Below, in pieces: positions 50,521-60,173 of a stretch of DNA of 64,000 nt (position 1 is its first letter; each line of letters opens with the position of its first letter). This DNA is from Tunturibacter psychrotolerans (GTDB lineage: Bacteria; Acidobacteriota; Terriglobia; Terriglobales; Acidobacteriaceae): assembly GCF_040359615.1 (NCBI RefSeq), contig NZ_CP132942.1, forward strand, positions 1,364,001 to 1,428,000, given 5' to 3'. Under the pieces are notes generated by a model. The model saw only the letters and a program-made list of their open reading frames with translations, ran no database searches and was not told the DNA's origin. A program made the translations under genes and the position numbers.

Positions 50521-51768
50521 ATGACCACTTCGATAACTTCGACAAAATCCGGACCAAGAGCACCTCTGCCTTTTCTCGGGCTTGCCTGTGCCGTCAGCGT
50601 TTCAACGATGTACTTCAACCAGCCTCTTTTGCTGGAGATGAGCCATAGTTACGGGGTCACAGCCGGACATGTCGGTTTCGTTGCGGTTGCGACCCAGGTA
50701 GGCTATGCGATCGGCTTATTTACCTTCGTTCCGCTTGGCGATGTGCTGGAACGACGCGCACTGATGATGCGGATGTATGGCGCGGTGACAGTCGCACTGT
50801 TGCTGGTCGCGCTTGCTCCCGGACTGGGCTGGCTTATCGCAGCGAGCTTGCTGCTTGGGCTCTTTGCCTCGGTCACTCATGTTGTTCTTCCGATCGCGCC
50901 GGATCTGGTTTCGCAGGAGCAGCGGGGGCGCGCTATTGGCACAGTCATGACCGGATTGTTGCTGGGAATTCTGCTGGCGCGCACCTTCGCGGGATGGGTG
51001 AGTGGAATTCATGGCTGGCGGTGGGTCTTCGTGGTGGCTGCGGTAATAAATGCGACGTTTGTTCCGCTCATCTGGAAGGTCATGCCGAAACTTCCTCCGA
51101 AGCAACAACTAAGATATGCCGACGCGATGAAGTCGCTTTGGACGCTCTTTCGCACTCAGCCCCTGCTGCGCGAGTCTTCGATTGTCGGAGCACTTGTATT
51201 TGCATCCTTCAGTTGCTTCTGGACCACGCTGGCTTTTTTGCTCCAGAGCCATTACGGGCTTGGTGCGGGCGTCGCCGGAACCTTTGGCGTGGTTGGAGCG
51301 GCGGGCGCTTTGGTCGCGCCACTGGCAGGCAGGTTATCGGACCGTCACGGATCGCGCTGGGTCATCTCGCTGGGTATGGGGCTGCTCGCGTTCTCGTACA
51401 TTCTGCTTTGGGTGGAGGAGCCTGCGGGGATTTCGACCACGTTCCACATTATTGCGCTCGTAGTCGGAGTGCTGGTGCTCGATGTTGGTGCGCAGATGAC
51501 GCAGGTGGCCAATCAGACGAGGATCTTCGGGTTAGTTCCGTCGGCGCGCAGCAGGCTCAACACGGTTTATATGACGGTGTACTTTACCGGGGCGGCAGTT
51601 GGGTCGGCGTTGGCGACGATGGCCTGGGCGCATTGGAGATGGAACGGCGTCTGCTGCCTGGCGATTGGGTTCATCGCGCTGGCTGGCCTGCGGCATGCGA
51701 TCGGTAGCCGGCATGCTGGAGAAGATCACCTTGTGACGTCGGAAGAAGATCTTTTACTGGAGGCTTAG
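50521..51768 (+). CDS. Major facilitator superfamily exporter
   Basis: A 415-residue 12-helix transporter. The helix 2-3 loop PLGDVLERRALMM keeps the G-D-x-x-x-R-R pattern, and the helix 8-9 loop GRLSDRHGSRWV repeats it. MFS proteins of this sugar/drug-exporter type (YnfM/DHA1-like) usually expel drugs or metabolites, but the substrate is unknown. AGAGGAAGAG precedes the ATG. Regulated through the palindrome just upstream, probably. Confidence 0.88.
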   Translation: MTTSITSTKSGPRAPLPFLGLACAVSVSTMYFNQPLLLEMSHSYGVTAGHVGFVAVATQVGYAIGLFTFVPLGDVLERRALMMRMYGAVTVALLLVALAPGLGWLIAASLLLGLFASVTHVVLPIAPDLVSQEQRGRAIGTVMTGLLLGILLARTFAGWVSGIHGWRWVFVVAAVINATFVPLIWKVMPKLPPKQQLRYADAMKSLWTLFRTQPLLRESSIVGALVFASFSCFWTTLAFLLQSHYGLGAGVAGTFGVVGAAGALVAPLAGRLSDRHGSRWVISLGMGLLAFSYILLWVEEPAGISTTFHIIALVVGVLVLDVGAQMTQVANQTRIFGLVPSARSRLNTVYMTVYFTGAAVGSALATMAWAHWRWNGVCCLAIGFIALAGLRHAIGSRHAGEDHLVTSEEDLLLEA

Positions 51769-51801
51769 CGAAGCCTTAGGACCGCAGACGCAAGGTGCGG
51801 G

Positions 51802-51878
51802 TGGTGGGCGAGGCGGGGATCGAACCCACAACCCCGAGCTTAGAAGGCTCGTGCTCTATCCAATTGAGCTACTCGCCC
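51802..51878 (-). tRNA. tRNA-Arg (TCT anticodon, reads AGA)
   Basis: Minus-strand cloverleaf with acceptor GGGCGAG pairing CTCGCCC, anticodon loop CTTCTAA (anticodon TCT), T arm GTGGG-TTCGATC-CCCGC and encoded CCA (51802-51804). Confidence 0.97.
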
Positions 51879-51941
51879 GCGAGTGTCCTGAATTGATTGT
51901 AGCGGGATCGAGAGCTTTCGGGTTTCAAAATTGGCGGAGGC

Positions 51942-52547
51942 CTAACCGAAGGCGAGATCCTTGCTGCGCAACAAGGCGACTACCGCGTCCAACGCTGAAG
52001 CCCAGTTCTGCTCTGCGGTTTGAGAATCGTGGCCGAGAGCCTTTATGTAAAGGCTGACGGCGAAACCCTCCTGCGGGCCGGTAAGATCAACCAGCGCTGG
52101 GCGGATTACGCAGTCGAGCATGGCAAGGGAATGGTCCAGAGGAGAAGAGTGGCGTGTGAGACGGTGCATCATCTGCTCCATCTGATGATAGGAGGCGAAG
52201 AGAGATCGGTCGCGCCAAACAATGTCGATATAGCTGCCGAAGCCGGCGGGGGCCTCGTCGGCCGTCACGTCGAGATTTTGGCGGAGGTCGTCGAGCGGCT
52301 CTGCGTCGAGCGGCCACGCATCGCACTTGGCGGTGAAGACGGGCGATCTGGAAGCGTTGAGCGCGCGCAGAGCATGCATCAGCGGCGGATGCTGTTCAAC
52401 TTCGGGGAGATGGTCGAGATCGTAAGGGTTTTCGCGCAGATCGATGAAACGGCGATTGCCAGAAGGATCGGAGGGGTCAGACCAGGGAACGACAAGCACG
52501 GGATCGTCTGAGGAACATTCGGCGGACCAGTCAGAGAGCATTAGCAA
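51942..52547 (-). CDS. Protein of unknown function
   Basis: A 201-residue protein, acidic in its first half (SDWSAECSSDDPVLVVPWSD) with ENPYDLDHLPEVEQHPPLMHAL, then a helical C-terminal half including DIVWRDRSLFASYHQMEQMMHRL and SLAMLDCVIRPALVDLTG. It looks like a conserved protein of Acidobacteria without a named family. It is downstream of the YheT gene on the same strand (11 bases), so it is probably the last gene of the DUF72-YheT operon. Confidence 0.65.
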   Translation of the reverse strand: MLMLSDWSAECSSDDPVLVVPWSDPSDPSGNRRFIDLRENPYDLDHLPEVEQHPPLMHALRALNASRSPVFTAKCDAWPLDAEPLDDLRQNLDVTADEAPAGFGSYIDIVWRDRSLFASYHQMEQMMHRLTRHSSPLDHSLAMLDCVIRPALVDLTGPQEGFAVSLYIKALGHDSQTAEQNWASALDAVVALLRSKDLAFG

Positions 52548-52558
52548 CTATCTTAGCG

Positions 52559-53626
52559 TTACTGGTGGGCAGACGTTGGGAGCGCGACTGATGCATTGGC
52601 AAGCAGAAAACGAAGTAGCGTGTGCTCGGCCCAATAGCCGTCGTAGCCAGTGTCGGCGTCGGGTTGGGCGAGAAAGGCGCAGTGGCCGCCGTGGTGAGTC
52701 GTAATCAGATGAATATTCGGGTTCGCTTCAAGTCTGCTGCAACTCTCTTCGGTGATACGAACAAAGGGATCGTCCAGAGCGTGGAGAATGAGCGTTGGCA
52801 CGGCGATATGGTCGATGACGCGGGCGGCAGCTGCTCGATAGTAATAATCATCCGAGCCGGTGAAACCGGAGTAGAGGGCGGTGATGCGGTCGTCCAATTC
52901 ACGGAGGGAGCGTATACCAGTGGCTAGATTTGGATCGTAAACATGCGGAAACAACGCGACCTTGCGGCGATATCGAAGTAGAAGAGCGCGAAGGAACTTC
53001 AGCTCGTAGAGCCGATTCTGCGGGCGATGAAGAGCGTCAGCCGAGGCGCCGAGATCGAGCGCGGGGGATACGCCAATAACCGACCGGAGCTCTGGCGGCG
53101 CAGAGGTGCCCAGTTCGCCAGCGAGTTTGAGGACGAGATTTCCTCCCATCGAGTAACCGATCAGTGACAGTGACTGCAGACCATGTTGGGCGACGAAGAA
53201 ATTCATCACTTCGAGCACATCGTTTGAGAGACCCGAGTGATAAAGCGTCGGCGAGAGCGCTTCAGTGCCTCCGCAGTTGCGCATGTTCATGCGGATGATG
53301 TTGCAGCCGGCGCGCCACAACTTGTTCGAGTTGCCGATGACATACTGAGAGTTCGACGAACCTTCCAGTCCATGCACAAGGATGGCTGTCGGTCGCGACG
53401 CACGCACCTCTTCTGGCTGCCAATGGCAGTGGCAGAGGACCTGGCTTGCAATTTGTGTGGAGGTAGCAGGTGATACTTCGACCAGCGTCGCCTCAGGCGT
53501 GGGCAGCCCGTTTATCCGAGGCAGGTAGTTGCCCATGATCGTTTGAAGATGTCCATTGATAATGAAACGCCGGGGCTGAAACTCTACAGCGTGGCTCGCG
53601 ATACTCTCGATCTCGTCTGTCTCCAT
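52559..53626 (-). CDS. YheT-like alpha/beta hydrolase
   Basis: A 355-residue hydrolase. Oxyanion region LVHGLEGSSNSQYV (about 84-97), nucleophile elbow GYSMGGNLVLKL (Ser in about 158-168), Asp in ILHALDDPFV (about 285) and His in HHGGHCAFL (about 320) make up a complete triad. The start HLQTIMGNYLPR near residue 26 matches YheT/EMB8 esterases, of unknown natural substrate. Start ATG overlaps the DUF72 stop by one base (TAATG). Confidence 0.88.
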   Translation of the reverse strand: METDEIESIASHAVEFQPRRFIINGHLQTIMGNYLPRINGLPTPEATLVEVSPATSTQIASQVLCHCHWQPEEVRASRPTAILVHGLEGSSNSQYVIGNSNKLWRAGCNIIRMNMRNCGGTEALSPTLYHSGLSNDVLEVMNFFVAQHGLQSLSLIGYSMGGNLVLKLAGELGTSAPPELRSVIGVSPALDLGASADALHRPQNRLYELKFLRALLLRYRRKVALFPHVYDPNLATGIRSLRELDDRITALYSGFTGSDDYYYRAAAARVIDHIAVPTLILHALDDPFVRITEESCSRLEANPNIHLITTHHGGHCAFLAQPDADTGYDGYWAEHTLLRFLLANASVALPTSAHQ

Positions 53627-54426
53627 TACTGTTTGGCCGCCTGAGCTTGGATGCGGGCGAGAAATTGTACGGCATTGAGTGCGCCGGTAGGTTCGTCCTC
53701 ATGCTTGAAGTAGATATAGACGTCGCGTTGTTCGGCGAGTGCTGAGAAACGTTGTGCGAACGCGTCAAGCTCGGTCACCGAATAACCCTGACTTCTGCGG
53801 AGCCGGTAAGAAGTGTGGGTCGCAGCGGTATGCACGTCGGGCGTCAATAGATCGTCGCTTTCGGCAATGCAGAGCGCCGCGTTGTGCTCGCGCAGGATCG
53901 TGTAGATGTTCTCGCTGAACCACGACTCGTGGCGGAATTCGAACGCAATCGGTGCAGCGCCTTCTTCGTGAAGCTTGGAAAGAAACAAGAAGGCACTGAG
54001 AAGCTCGGCGTCTGCCTTGAAATTAGGGGGAAGTTGGAACAGCAACAGGCCGAGCTTGCCGGCCTGACGGACTGGCTCAAGCGTCGCCACAAACTGAGAT
54101 ACGAGTTCGTCGCAACCACGCAACCGCTTGAGATGAGTAATACGTTGCGGCGCTTTGAAGCTGAAGCGAAAGTCTGGCGGAGTCGCGGCGAGCCAGTCTT
54201 CCAGCATCTTCGCTGTCGGCAGGGCGCGGAAGGTGTAGTTCACTTCGACCGAAGTCAGTTGTGTTCCGTAGAACTGAAGGAACTTCTTCGCGGGGGTGCC
54301 GGCAGGATAAAACTCCGGCTTCCAGGTTGGATACGCCCAGCCTGAGGTGCCAGCATAGAGACGCACCGGGAGTCTGTTAGCGGCGACCGGGACGGGCGTA
54401 GAGGAAGCTTGGGGTACGCGGGACAA
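53626..54426 (-). CDS. DUF72-family protein
   Basis: A TIM-barrel-like protein of about 266 residues with the family's hallmark opening YAGTSGWAYPTWKPEFYP and further blocks TSVEVNYTFRALP, RFSFKAPQRITH, LGLLLFQLPPNFK, FEFRHESWF and YIYFKHEDEPTGA. Function unknown; a TIM-barrel hydrolase or nuclease role has been proposed. The start is uncertain: I use TTG 54426 (no ideal site), because the frame upstream enters tRNA-His. It precedes YheT with a one-base overlap. Confidence 0.85.
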   Translation of the reverse strand: MSRVPQASSTPVPVAANRLPVRLYAGTSGWAYPTWKPEFYPAGTPAKKFLQFYGTQLTSVEVNYTFRALPTAKMLEDWLAATPPDFRFSFKAPQRITHLKRLRGCDELVSQFVATLEPVRQAGKLGLLLFQLPPNFKADAELLSAFLFLSKLHEEGAAPIAFEFRHESWFSENIYTILREHNAALCIAESDDLLTPDVHTAATHTSYRLRRSQGYSVTELDAFAQRFSALAEQRDVYIYFKHEDEPTGALNAVQFLARIQAQAAKQ

Positions 54427-54459
54427 GGTTGATCCGCAGTCTGAAGATTTTGAGAAGTT

Positions 54460-54535
54460 TGGGGCGGCTAGTGGGTTTCGAACCCACGACATCCGCTGCC
54501 ACAGAGCGGCGTTCTGCCACTGAACTATAGCCGCC
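54460..54535 (-). tRNA. tRNA-His (GTG anticodon)
   Basis: Minus-strand cloverleaf: the acceptor GCGGCTA pairs with TAGCCGC, with the His-specific extra G at -1 facing C73, anticodon loop CTGTGGC (anticodon GTG) and encoded CCA (54460-54462). Confidence 0.97.
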
Positions 54536-54545
54536 GTATAATGGA

Positions 54546-54573
54546 ATTATAGCACTGGCCGCCAACAGGGCAA
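54546..54573 (-). promoter_or_regulatory. Promoter of tRNA-His
   Basis: On the minus strand TTGCCC (54568-54573) and a consensus TATAAT (54546-54551) spaced 16 bases, 10 bases before the tRNA. May also serve the DUF72-YheT operon. Confidence 0.6.
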
Positions 54574-54600
54574 TCTCTGGGCGGGGCGGGAAGGGGTCCG

Positions 54601-55143
54601 ATGCCATTTACCGCGAAACCCGAGGTCTTGTCGCCCCGTTTGAAACGCGGTGGGCGAGCTTTCGATGATGAAAATCTCGACTTGTTGTCGCACGTTCTCG
54701 ACGATTTCATCAGGATCCCCGGCACCTCGATCCGCTTCGGTCTGGATGGTATTGTGGGCCTCATCCCAGGCGTCGGTGATCTGATCGGCGGAATAGCCTC
54801 GTGCATCATTATTGTCGCGGCATGGGTGCGCGGTGTTTCCTACGTCACTGTAACCCGCATGGTGGCGAACGTCGCGATCGAAGTGCTGGTCGGCTCTATC
54901 CCGGTTCTCGGCGATATGTTCGACATTGCGTGGCGCGCCAACCGCCGCAACTACGCGCTTTTGATTGGCAGTGTCGATGAGCCGCGAAAACATACGCTGC
55001 AAAGCTGGCTCTTTCTCGGCATGGTGTGTCTCGTGTTGGCTGGACTGGTGATTTTGCCGCTGCTTCTGCTCACCTGGGTCTTTGACGGGCTCTTCCATGC
55101 GCTCTTCGGAACGAGTAGCCACGGCCTCTTTCGCACGCTCTGA
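54601..55143 (+). CDS. DUF4112-family membrane protein
   Basis: A 180-residue inner-membrane protein with the DUF4112 pattern LLSHVLDDFIRIPGTSIRFGLDGIVGLIPGVGDLIGG (shown in parts: RIPGTSIRFGLD, GLIPGVGDLIG) and IPVLGDMFDIAWRANRRN, a repeat of the G-x-GD motif between the hydrophobic segments (about 45-65, 70-95, 135-165). Strong GGAAGGGG site upstream of the ATG. The function is unknown. tRNA-His lies divergently just left and tRNA-Pro follows 38 bases after. Confidence 0.85.
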   Translation: MPFTAKPEVLSPRLKRGGRAFDDENLDLLSHVLDDFIRIPGTSIRFGLDGIVGLIPGVGDLIGGIASCIIIVAAWVRGVSYVTVTRMVANVAIEVLVGSIPVLGDMFDIAWRANRRNYALLIGSVDEPRKHTLQSWLFLGMVCLVLAGLVILPLLLLTWVFDGLFHALFGTSSHGLFRTL

Positions 55144-55181
55144 TCGCGGTAACCCGCTCGATGCGATAAACTAAAAAGAGT

Positions 55182-55258
<77 letters not shown>

Positions 55259-55493
55259 ACTATCCAGCCACAGTCATCTCAGAAGATCCAAACCAAGCAG
55301 CTGTTGTGGCGGGATCTGCCACCATGACGCTGAATCCTCCGAAGGACCCGGACAAGAGACAGAAGAATCTTGATAAAGCTGTGGCTAAGCTTCCGAGGAA
55401 CTCTCCACCGCCCAAGTCCTGGGACCTGTTAGCGCCGAATCTCCTAACAATGGCTGACATCTCCGTGTTGCTGGCGGGAGCGGACGATTACGA

Positions 55494-56444
55494 TTATTGC
55501 TGGACGATGATCCAGCCGGGGTCGGGATCGAACTGGGTCATTGCGGTTGCTGTTTCTGTGGTGGTCTTGCTGAGATCCTTTTCAAGCAGCACGCCATCCT
55601 GGTTGATCATGAAGCTCATCACGCCCGAGTTGCCGTACTCCGCCGGATAGGCGATGAAGGCGAATCCGCCTGTCATCTTCCCGTTGACCATGTAGCTCTT
55701 TGCGCCGCCAGGCGCCTTGTCGGTTTGCCCTTGCAGCATGCGGAAGTAGTAGCCATGGAACGGGGTGTGTCCCTCGGGCTTTGCGGTATATCCTTCGGCG
55801 GTTGCGTTGGCCGCCAACGGCCCGAGCGGACTCGCCGGCATCCCGTTCGGCGATTGCCAGTACAAGCCATTTTGCTTGCCCGGGTCGCTGATGAACTTCG
55901 CCGCAAATTGCTTCGTCTTTTCTCCATCGTGAGGGTGGGAGAAGTAGTCAGCCTCAGCGTCCGCCACTGCTCCACAGACATCGATAATTGCCAGCTCATT
56001 CCGGCCGATGCGGCGGTTCAGGACTTCATCCCTGCCTGCGGCCGTATCGAAATACCACTTTCCATCGCCATTCTTCTTCAGGGGAATCGGGAAAGGAAAA
56101 TTGTCAGGTCCGACCAGCAGAATCTGGGCGCCATCCGGCATGTTGCGCCAGCGGTGCATTGCCCCATACCCGGCCACGAAGGCTGCGGCGGCATTCTTGT
56201 CCTGCACGGGATCGCCGGAATAGAGAACCGCTTTCGAATCCGGGCCAAACGTCGCCAGCAGCGCATTTTGATCGCCTGATTTTGCCGCCGTCAGCAGAGC
56301 GTTACCCGCTTCGTCGGGTGTGGCAAATACAGTGATGGAAGGTTTCTCGGGCGTCTCGGGTTTCCTGCACGAGGCAAGGGGGAGAAGTAGCGCCAGAAGC
56401 AGTAACGGGGTGGTCAACGCAATTCTGCGGGGCTTGAGCGACAT
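55494..56444 (-). CDS. DUF2950-family lipoprotein
   Basis: A 316-residue exported protein from ATG 56444, with a lipobox LPLASC near residue 29 that predicts lipid anchoring. The body matches DUF2950: NALLTAAKSGDQNALLATFG, KWYFDTAAGRDEVLNRRIGRNEL and GGFAFIAYPAEYGNSGVMSFMINQDG. The family has no known function. GGAGGATGG supports the start. It follows the DUF3300 gene on the same strand, and the two families commonly occur together. Confidence 0.88.
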   Translation of the reverse strand: MSLKPRRIALTTPLLLLALLLPLASCRKPETPEKPSITVFATPDEAGNALLTAAKSGDQNALLATFGPDSKAVLYSGDPVQDKNAAAAFVAGYGAMHRWRNMPDGAQILLVGPDNFPFPIPLKKNGDGKWYFDTAAGRDEVLNRRIGRNELAIIDVCGAVADAEADYFSHPHDGEKTKQFAAKFISDPGKQNGLYWQSPNGMPASPLGPLAANATAEGYTAKPEGHTPFHGYYFRMLQGQTDKAPGGAKSYMVNGKMTGGFAFIAYPAEYGNSGVMSFMINQDGVLLEKDLSKTTTETATAMTQFDPDPGWIIVQQ

Positions 56445-56503
56445 TCCATCCTCCAAAACTTCGCCTGTAAGCTCTTTACCAAGATTGCTCGCCAAAGATA
56501 GCT

Positions 56504-57925
56504 TCATCTGCGACCGCCCCAGCCGCCACCGCCGCCGCGGCTAACCGAACCACGAGCGCTCTCCTGGCGGGATGCCCAACCACCTCCTCCGCCGCCGCCA
56601 AAGGCCGGTGATCCGCCGGACCGCTCCTGCGATCCATAGCCGCGAGCAGCAGCGGAGTTGGCTCCAGAGTAGCTTGAGGGAGTTTTCGGGGTCCCCTGGG
56701 TTTGGTTCCAGCCACTCCCGGTGTTCTTGTAGACATTCCCGTTTGCTGCGGCATATTTATTTCCATTGGCGGCTTGGCCCGCGGCTACATTGTTGCCGTA
56801 CGCGCCGGACGCCGCAACTCCTTTGCCGCCATTCGAAGTCTGTACCGTTCCAACTGACCCTTGCGCGGTAGTTTGATGTTGGGTGTACGCGGTGCTGCCG
56901 TTCTTGGAGACCACCGAACTTCCATAGTTCCCGTAGGCGTTGGAAGCCTGGTGCGTGGCGGCATACGCGCCGGTGTTCGGGTTGTACGCTTGACCGACTT
57001 TTTGCGTTCCGTAAGCGGTCGTGGTGGATGCGCCACGGGCATAGGTTCCGGTCGACGGATTATAGGCATTCCCAGCGCGCGCGACGCCATTCGGGCCGTA
57101 GGCAGTTGCGCTGGAACCATAGTAGCCGCCGTGCCATGCGTTGTTTCCGTAGTAGGTATTGCTCCTGTACACGACAGCGCCGCCATGCCAGTTACAGTTC
57201 CAGTAGCTGTAGCCCCATCCGGAATTGTTTATCGCCATGCCCACCGCGATTCCAGCTCCGAATGCTAGCAGCCCGGTCGTGACGACGGCTGCTGTGCTGT
57301 ATCCCGGCGTCACATACGGAGTGCCATAGACGACGGTCGGGTTGTACTGCGGGACGTAGACCACCTGTGGATTGGTAGGTTGAATCACGATCGTTTGCGG
57401 CGATTGTTGCACCACCGTGATCTGTGAGCCGGATTTGAGATTGCCGGCAGCTTTTGCCTGGGCACGCAATGTCTGAATCGCCGTCATCACATCGGCGGCC
57501 TGCGTGTGGTATGCCTCTCCGAGGCCAGAGGTCCAACTCAGATTCCCGGCCAGGTTGTCGAGTACAGTAGGAAACTGCGTGAGCGCCTTCACACTGGGAT
57601 CCCACTGCTCCTTATCGACGGCCTGGGTTAGAGCGGTGCCCGTCAAACTCTTGTTCTGCTGAAGCCAGCCGGCGGCGGCAGCAACCTGGTCGGGAAAGGT
57701 TGCGGCCCCAAGAATCTGGGCAACCAGGGCATCCGGGTACAGTGCGATGGGCGCCACAAGTTTCCCCAGATCATCCGCAGAGAGGGGGGTGCCTTGTCCC
57801 GAATACCCGTTCGCTGCCGGAGCTTGTGCCGGTTCCTGCCCTTGGGCTGCAAAGGGCACGGCGTTGATGACCAGCAGGAAGGATAAGGTAGCCGATAGGA
57901 GCTGTTTCAGGAAATTTCTGATCAT
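56504..57925 (-). CDS. DUF3300-family exported protein
   Basis: A 473-residue protein from ATG 57925 with a signal peptide (about 5-30, ending AAQGQ). The DUF3300 domain (about 45-210) contains LGKLVAPIALYPDALVAQILGAATFPDQV, cited in parts (LVAPIALYPDALV), QVVYVPQYNPTVVYG and further Tyr/Pro-rich repeats. The C-terminal 250 residues are Gly/Asn/Tyr/Ser-rich low complexity, ending GGGGGWGGRR. Likely periplasmic or surface-associated. GAGAGAAG precedes the start. Confidence 0.88.
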   Translation of the reverse strand: MIRNFLKQLLSATLSFLLVINAVPFAAQGQEPAQAPAANGYSGQGTPLSADDLGKLVAPIALYPDALVAQILGAATFPDQVAAAAGWLQQNKSLTGTALTQAVDKEQWDPSVKALTQFPTVLDNLAGNLSWTSGLGEAYHTQAADVMTAIQTLRAQAKAAGNLKSGSQITVVQQSPQTIVIQPTNPQVVYVPQYNPTVVYGTPYVTPGYSTAAVVTTGLLAFGAGIAVGMAINNSGWGYSYWNCNWHGGAVVYRSNTYYGNNAWHGGYYGSSATAYGPNGVARAGNAYNPSTGTYARGASTTTAYGTQKVGQAYNPNTGAYAATHQASNAYGNYGSSVVSKNGSTAYTQHQTTAQGSVGTVQTSNGGKGVAASGAYGNNVAAGQAANGNKYAAANGNVYKNTGSGWNQTQGTPKTPSSYSGANSAAARGYGSQERSGGSPAFGGGGGGGWASRQESARGSVSRGGGGGWGGRR

Positions 57926-58291
57926 TGTCTTCTCTCTATCCAAGAAGGGCACCCAGCATCTGATGAGCTTAGTTTGACGGAACCAGCATATTCCTAATCC
58001 AAGAACACGACGCCTTTAGTTTGGTAATTTTACTTTCCGACCGCCGACTCGGAGCGGAGACCAGATGGAAATCGTGCGGACTCGAAAGGCCAGAACTACT
58101 TGAGTGTATGACCGGCTATCCGTAGAACTGCAAAGCCAGTTGCGCAAACGAAAGCCGAAAGTTCCGGAAAACTGGTATTTGTTAACTGAATCCAGGTTTT
58201 CCAAGCGATCATCTTGGAGAGCCTAAATTGCCGCCTCGTTGTATACAGCTCTGCGGCCACAATGGCCCGAAGTGCGGGCACGGGAGGAATG
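57926..58291. other. Gene-free intergenic stretch
   Basis: A 366-base gap, with divergent promoters expected for the DUF3300 gene and the small protein at 58292. I see no RNA gene, repeat or clear promoter in it. Confidence 0.4.
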
Positions 58292-58483
58292 ATGAGGATC
58301 ACACTGAATATCGCTGCTAGTCTTCTGGTTCTAGCGGGCGTCATTTGGTTCCTACAAGGGATTAATGTACTGCCTGGTAGTTTCATGACTGGACAGACTA
58401 AGTGGGCGATTTATGGTGGTATGGCCATTGCAGTGGGCCTCGCTTTATTGCTGAGAGCTAACCGGGCGCGAAAGGAGCGCTGA
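58292..58483 (+). CDS. Small two-helix membrane protein
   Basis: A 63-residue protein: hydrophobic helix about 4-22 (NIAASLLVLAGVIWFLQG), then LPGSFMTGQTKWAIYGG and a second helix about 39-56 ending in RANRARKER. GGGAGG lies four bases before ATG 58292. It resembles small uncharacterised proteins that have a conserved G-x-N-x-LPGSFMTGQ-type loop; function unknown. Confidence 0.65.
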   Translation: MRITLNIAASLLVLAGVIWFLQGINVLPGSFMTGQTKWAIYGGMAIAVGLALLLRANRARKER

Positions 58484-58628
58484 TTCAGTGTGAAGTGCCG
58501 ATAACCCCGTTTCTGAGGAACTACGGGACGTCACTTGTCCGAGATGCCGACTATGCGGCCAGGTGACGAGAAGAGCTTTTGCCAGGACTGAACCCGACTC
58601 CGGATAAAGCAAGAAATCCTGTGGGCTG

Positions 58629-59630
58629 CTATCGGCTAACCTCAATCACAATAGAACCCATGCGTTCGCTGCTGGCATACTCCCGATGTGCCTCTTGGAT
58701 CTCACTAAGCCTGAAGGTGTTTTTGATTGGTACGGAGATCCTTCCGTCTTTGAGCCATTCAAAAAGTTGCTGCAGATCTGAAGCGAAGTGTTTTGACCCG
58801 CGATTCACGCCGAAAAAGGTGGTGCGCTTTCCCGACCAAAAGAACAAGTTCTTCGAGAACAGTTTGAGAGCTGAAGGGATCACCGAACGTTCAGGAGTAT
58901 TGGTCCATGCCGGCAAGTTCATGCCATACCCCACTAGAACCCCTCCCCTTTTCAAGATCGAGTAGGACTCGTCGAAACTCTCAAATCCGAGTGGATCGAA
59001 GACCGCGTCTACCCCACCGAGGTCTTGCGTGGAGGCGATCCACCTCTTATTCAAATAATCGAAAGGGATTGCTCCGAGTTGCCGCAGTTCGTCGTGCTTT
59101 TTCAATGAAGCTGTACCGAAGACCTGGGCTCCTTGTAGTTTTGCGAGCCGTAGGAGCGCGCCTCCCACGGCGCCACTCAACGCATGAACGAAGATCTTCT
59201 GGCCAGCTGTAACATGCGCCACCCGGTGCAGCATTTGATACGCGGTGACCCAGTCCAGGATGAGGACGACAGCAGCCTTTTTGTCCAGGGCCTCGGGCAC
59301 GCTTACCAGAAATTGTTCCGGAAGGTTGATTAGTTCCGACTGTCCCTCATACTTCGAAAGACATGCAACGCAGTCACCAATACCGAACTTTGCGGAGCCC
59401 GGGCCATTCAATCGCACCTTGCCAATGACACTATAACCAGGAGTCAGGGGCGGCTTCTTTTGAAGCGGATACGTGCCGCGACGCATGTTCACGTCGGAAC
59501 CTGAAACGATGGTGTACTCGACCGACAGTTGAACTTCGCCGGCTGCAGGATCGTTCAGATCACTCTCGACAATCGCAAGCTTGCTTTCGTCGCCGAACGC
59601 AGTAATGACAACTTTCTTCGTCCTGGCCAT
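58629..59630 (-). CDS. MDR-family (zinc-independent) oxidoreductase
   Basis: A 333-residue quinone-reductase-like protein from ATG 59630 (GAGGGTGAG upstream). The GroES-like half has PLTPGYSVIGKV, and the Rossmann half has FVHALSGAVGGALLRLAKLQGAQVFGTAS (a G-A-V-G-G-A nucleotide motif, cited in parts), HDELRQLGAIPFDY and GGVDAVFDPLG. No zinc-binding cysteine/histidine set is visible, as in NADPH:quinone oxidoreductases. The ending HREYASSERMGSIVIEV is typical. Confidence 0.87.
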   Translation of the reverse strand: MARTKKVVITAFGDESKLAIVESDLNDPAAGEVQLSVEYTIVSGSDVNMRRGTYPLQKKPPLTPGYSVIGKVRLNGPGSAKFGIGDCVACLSKYEGQSELINLPEQFLVSVPEALDKKAAVVLILDWVTAYQMLHRVAHVTAGQKIFVHALSGAVGGALLRLAKLQGAQVFGTASLKKHDELRQLGAIPFDYLNKRWIASTQDLGGVDAVFDPLGFESFDESYSILKRGGVLVGYGMNLPAWTNTPERSVIPSALKLFSKNLFFWSGKRTTFFGVNRGSKHFASDLQQLFEWLKDGRISVPIKNTFRLSEIQEAHREYASSERMGSIVIEVSR

Positions 59631-59774
59631 GAGCTCACCCTCGATGGATTCTCTCATCAATGAAGGATGCTGATTAGAGCCAGCGCAGGGGAATGTCTCC
59701 AGACTTTCCAACGGCGGAAATGGCCACGCATCAAGTATCGACTGAGTTCGAAAATTTCAAAGGGTCTTGGAATT

Positions 59775-60173
59775 TCAAACGCGGGTAAGATCAGGCCCGC
59801 CGGTGAGCGCCAGATATTGATGGATGAACGCGATCGACATGCTGCCTTCGCCCACACCGCTGGCTACACGTTTGATCGAACCGTGACGAACGTCGCCAGT
59901 GCAAAATACGCCCGGAAGGCTTGTCTCCAAGGGAAACGACTCTCGATCAAGAGGCCACGCGGTCAGGTCTCTTCCCGTGTAAATATAGCCTTTGGCATCA
60001 CGCTCCAGGTTCGGCGGAAGCCAGGATGTGTTCGCGGTCGCGCCGATCATCAGCAACAACGCATCGGCACTACGCGTAGTGGAAATTCGTTCACGCGTGG
60101 TGGTTACGATCCGTTCGTCAAGGCGAACGTGCAAACAATGCAATTGACGATCCGTGACCAGAAACGAAAGCAT
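59775..60173 (-). pseudogene. 5'-truncated thioredoxin-reductase-like oxidoreductase relic
   Basis: The last 130 residues of an FAD-dependent pyridine-nucleotide oxidoreductase: ALLLMIGATANTSWLP, YIYTGRDLTAWPL, SLPGVFCTGDVRHGSIKRVASGVGEGSMSIAF-style (cited in parts: GVFCTGDVRHGS, KRVASGVGEGS). This is the C-terminal end of the family that often carries a cyclic-nucleotide-binding domain. The FAD- and NADPH-binding parts and the CxxC active site are missing, and the upstream side runs straight into the end of the large secreted-protein gene. Likely a recombination remnant. Confidence 0.75.

Noticed and set aside
54427..54492. Extended DUF72 start at 54492
   Set aside because: It would lie inside tRNA-His; conserved sequence begins only later.
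55306..55650. Plus-strand frame of 114 codons after tRNA-Pro
   Set aside because: Half of it is antisense to the DUF2950 gene, and the rest lacks a convincing ribosome site.
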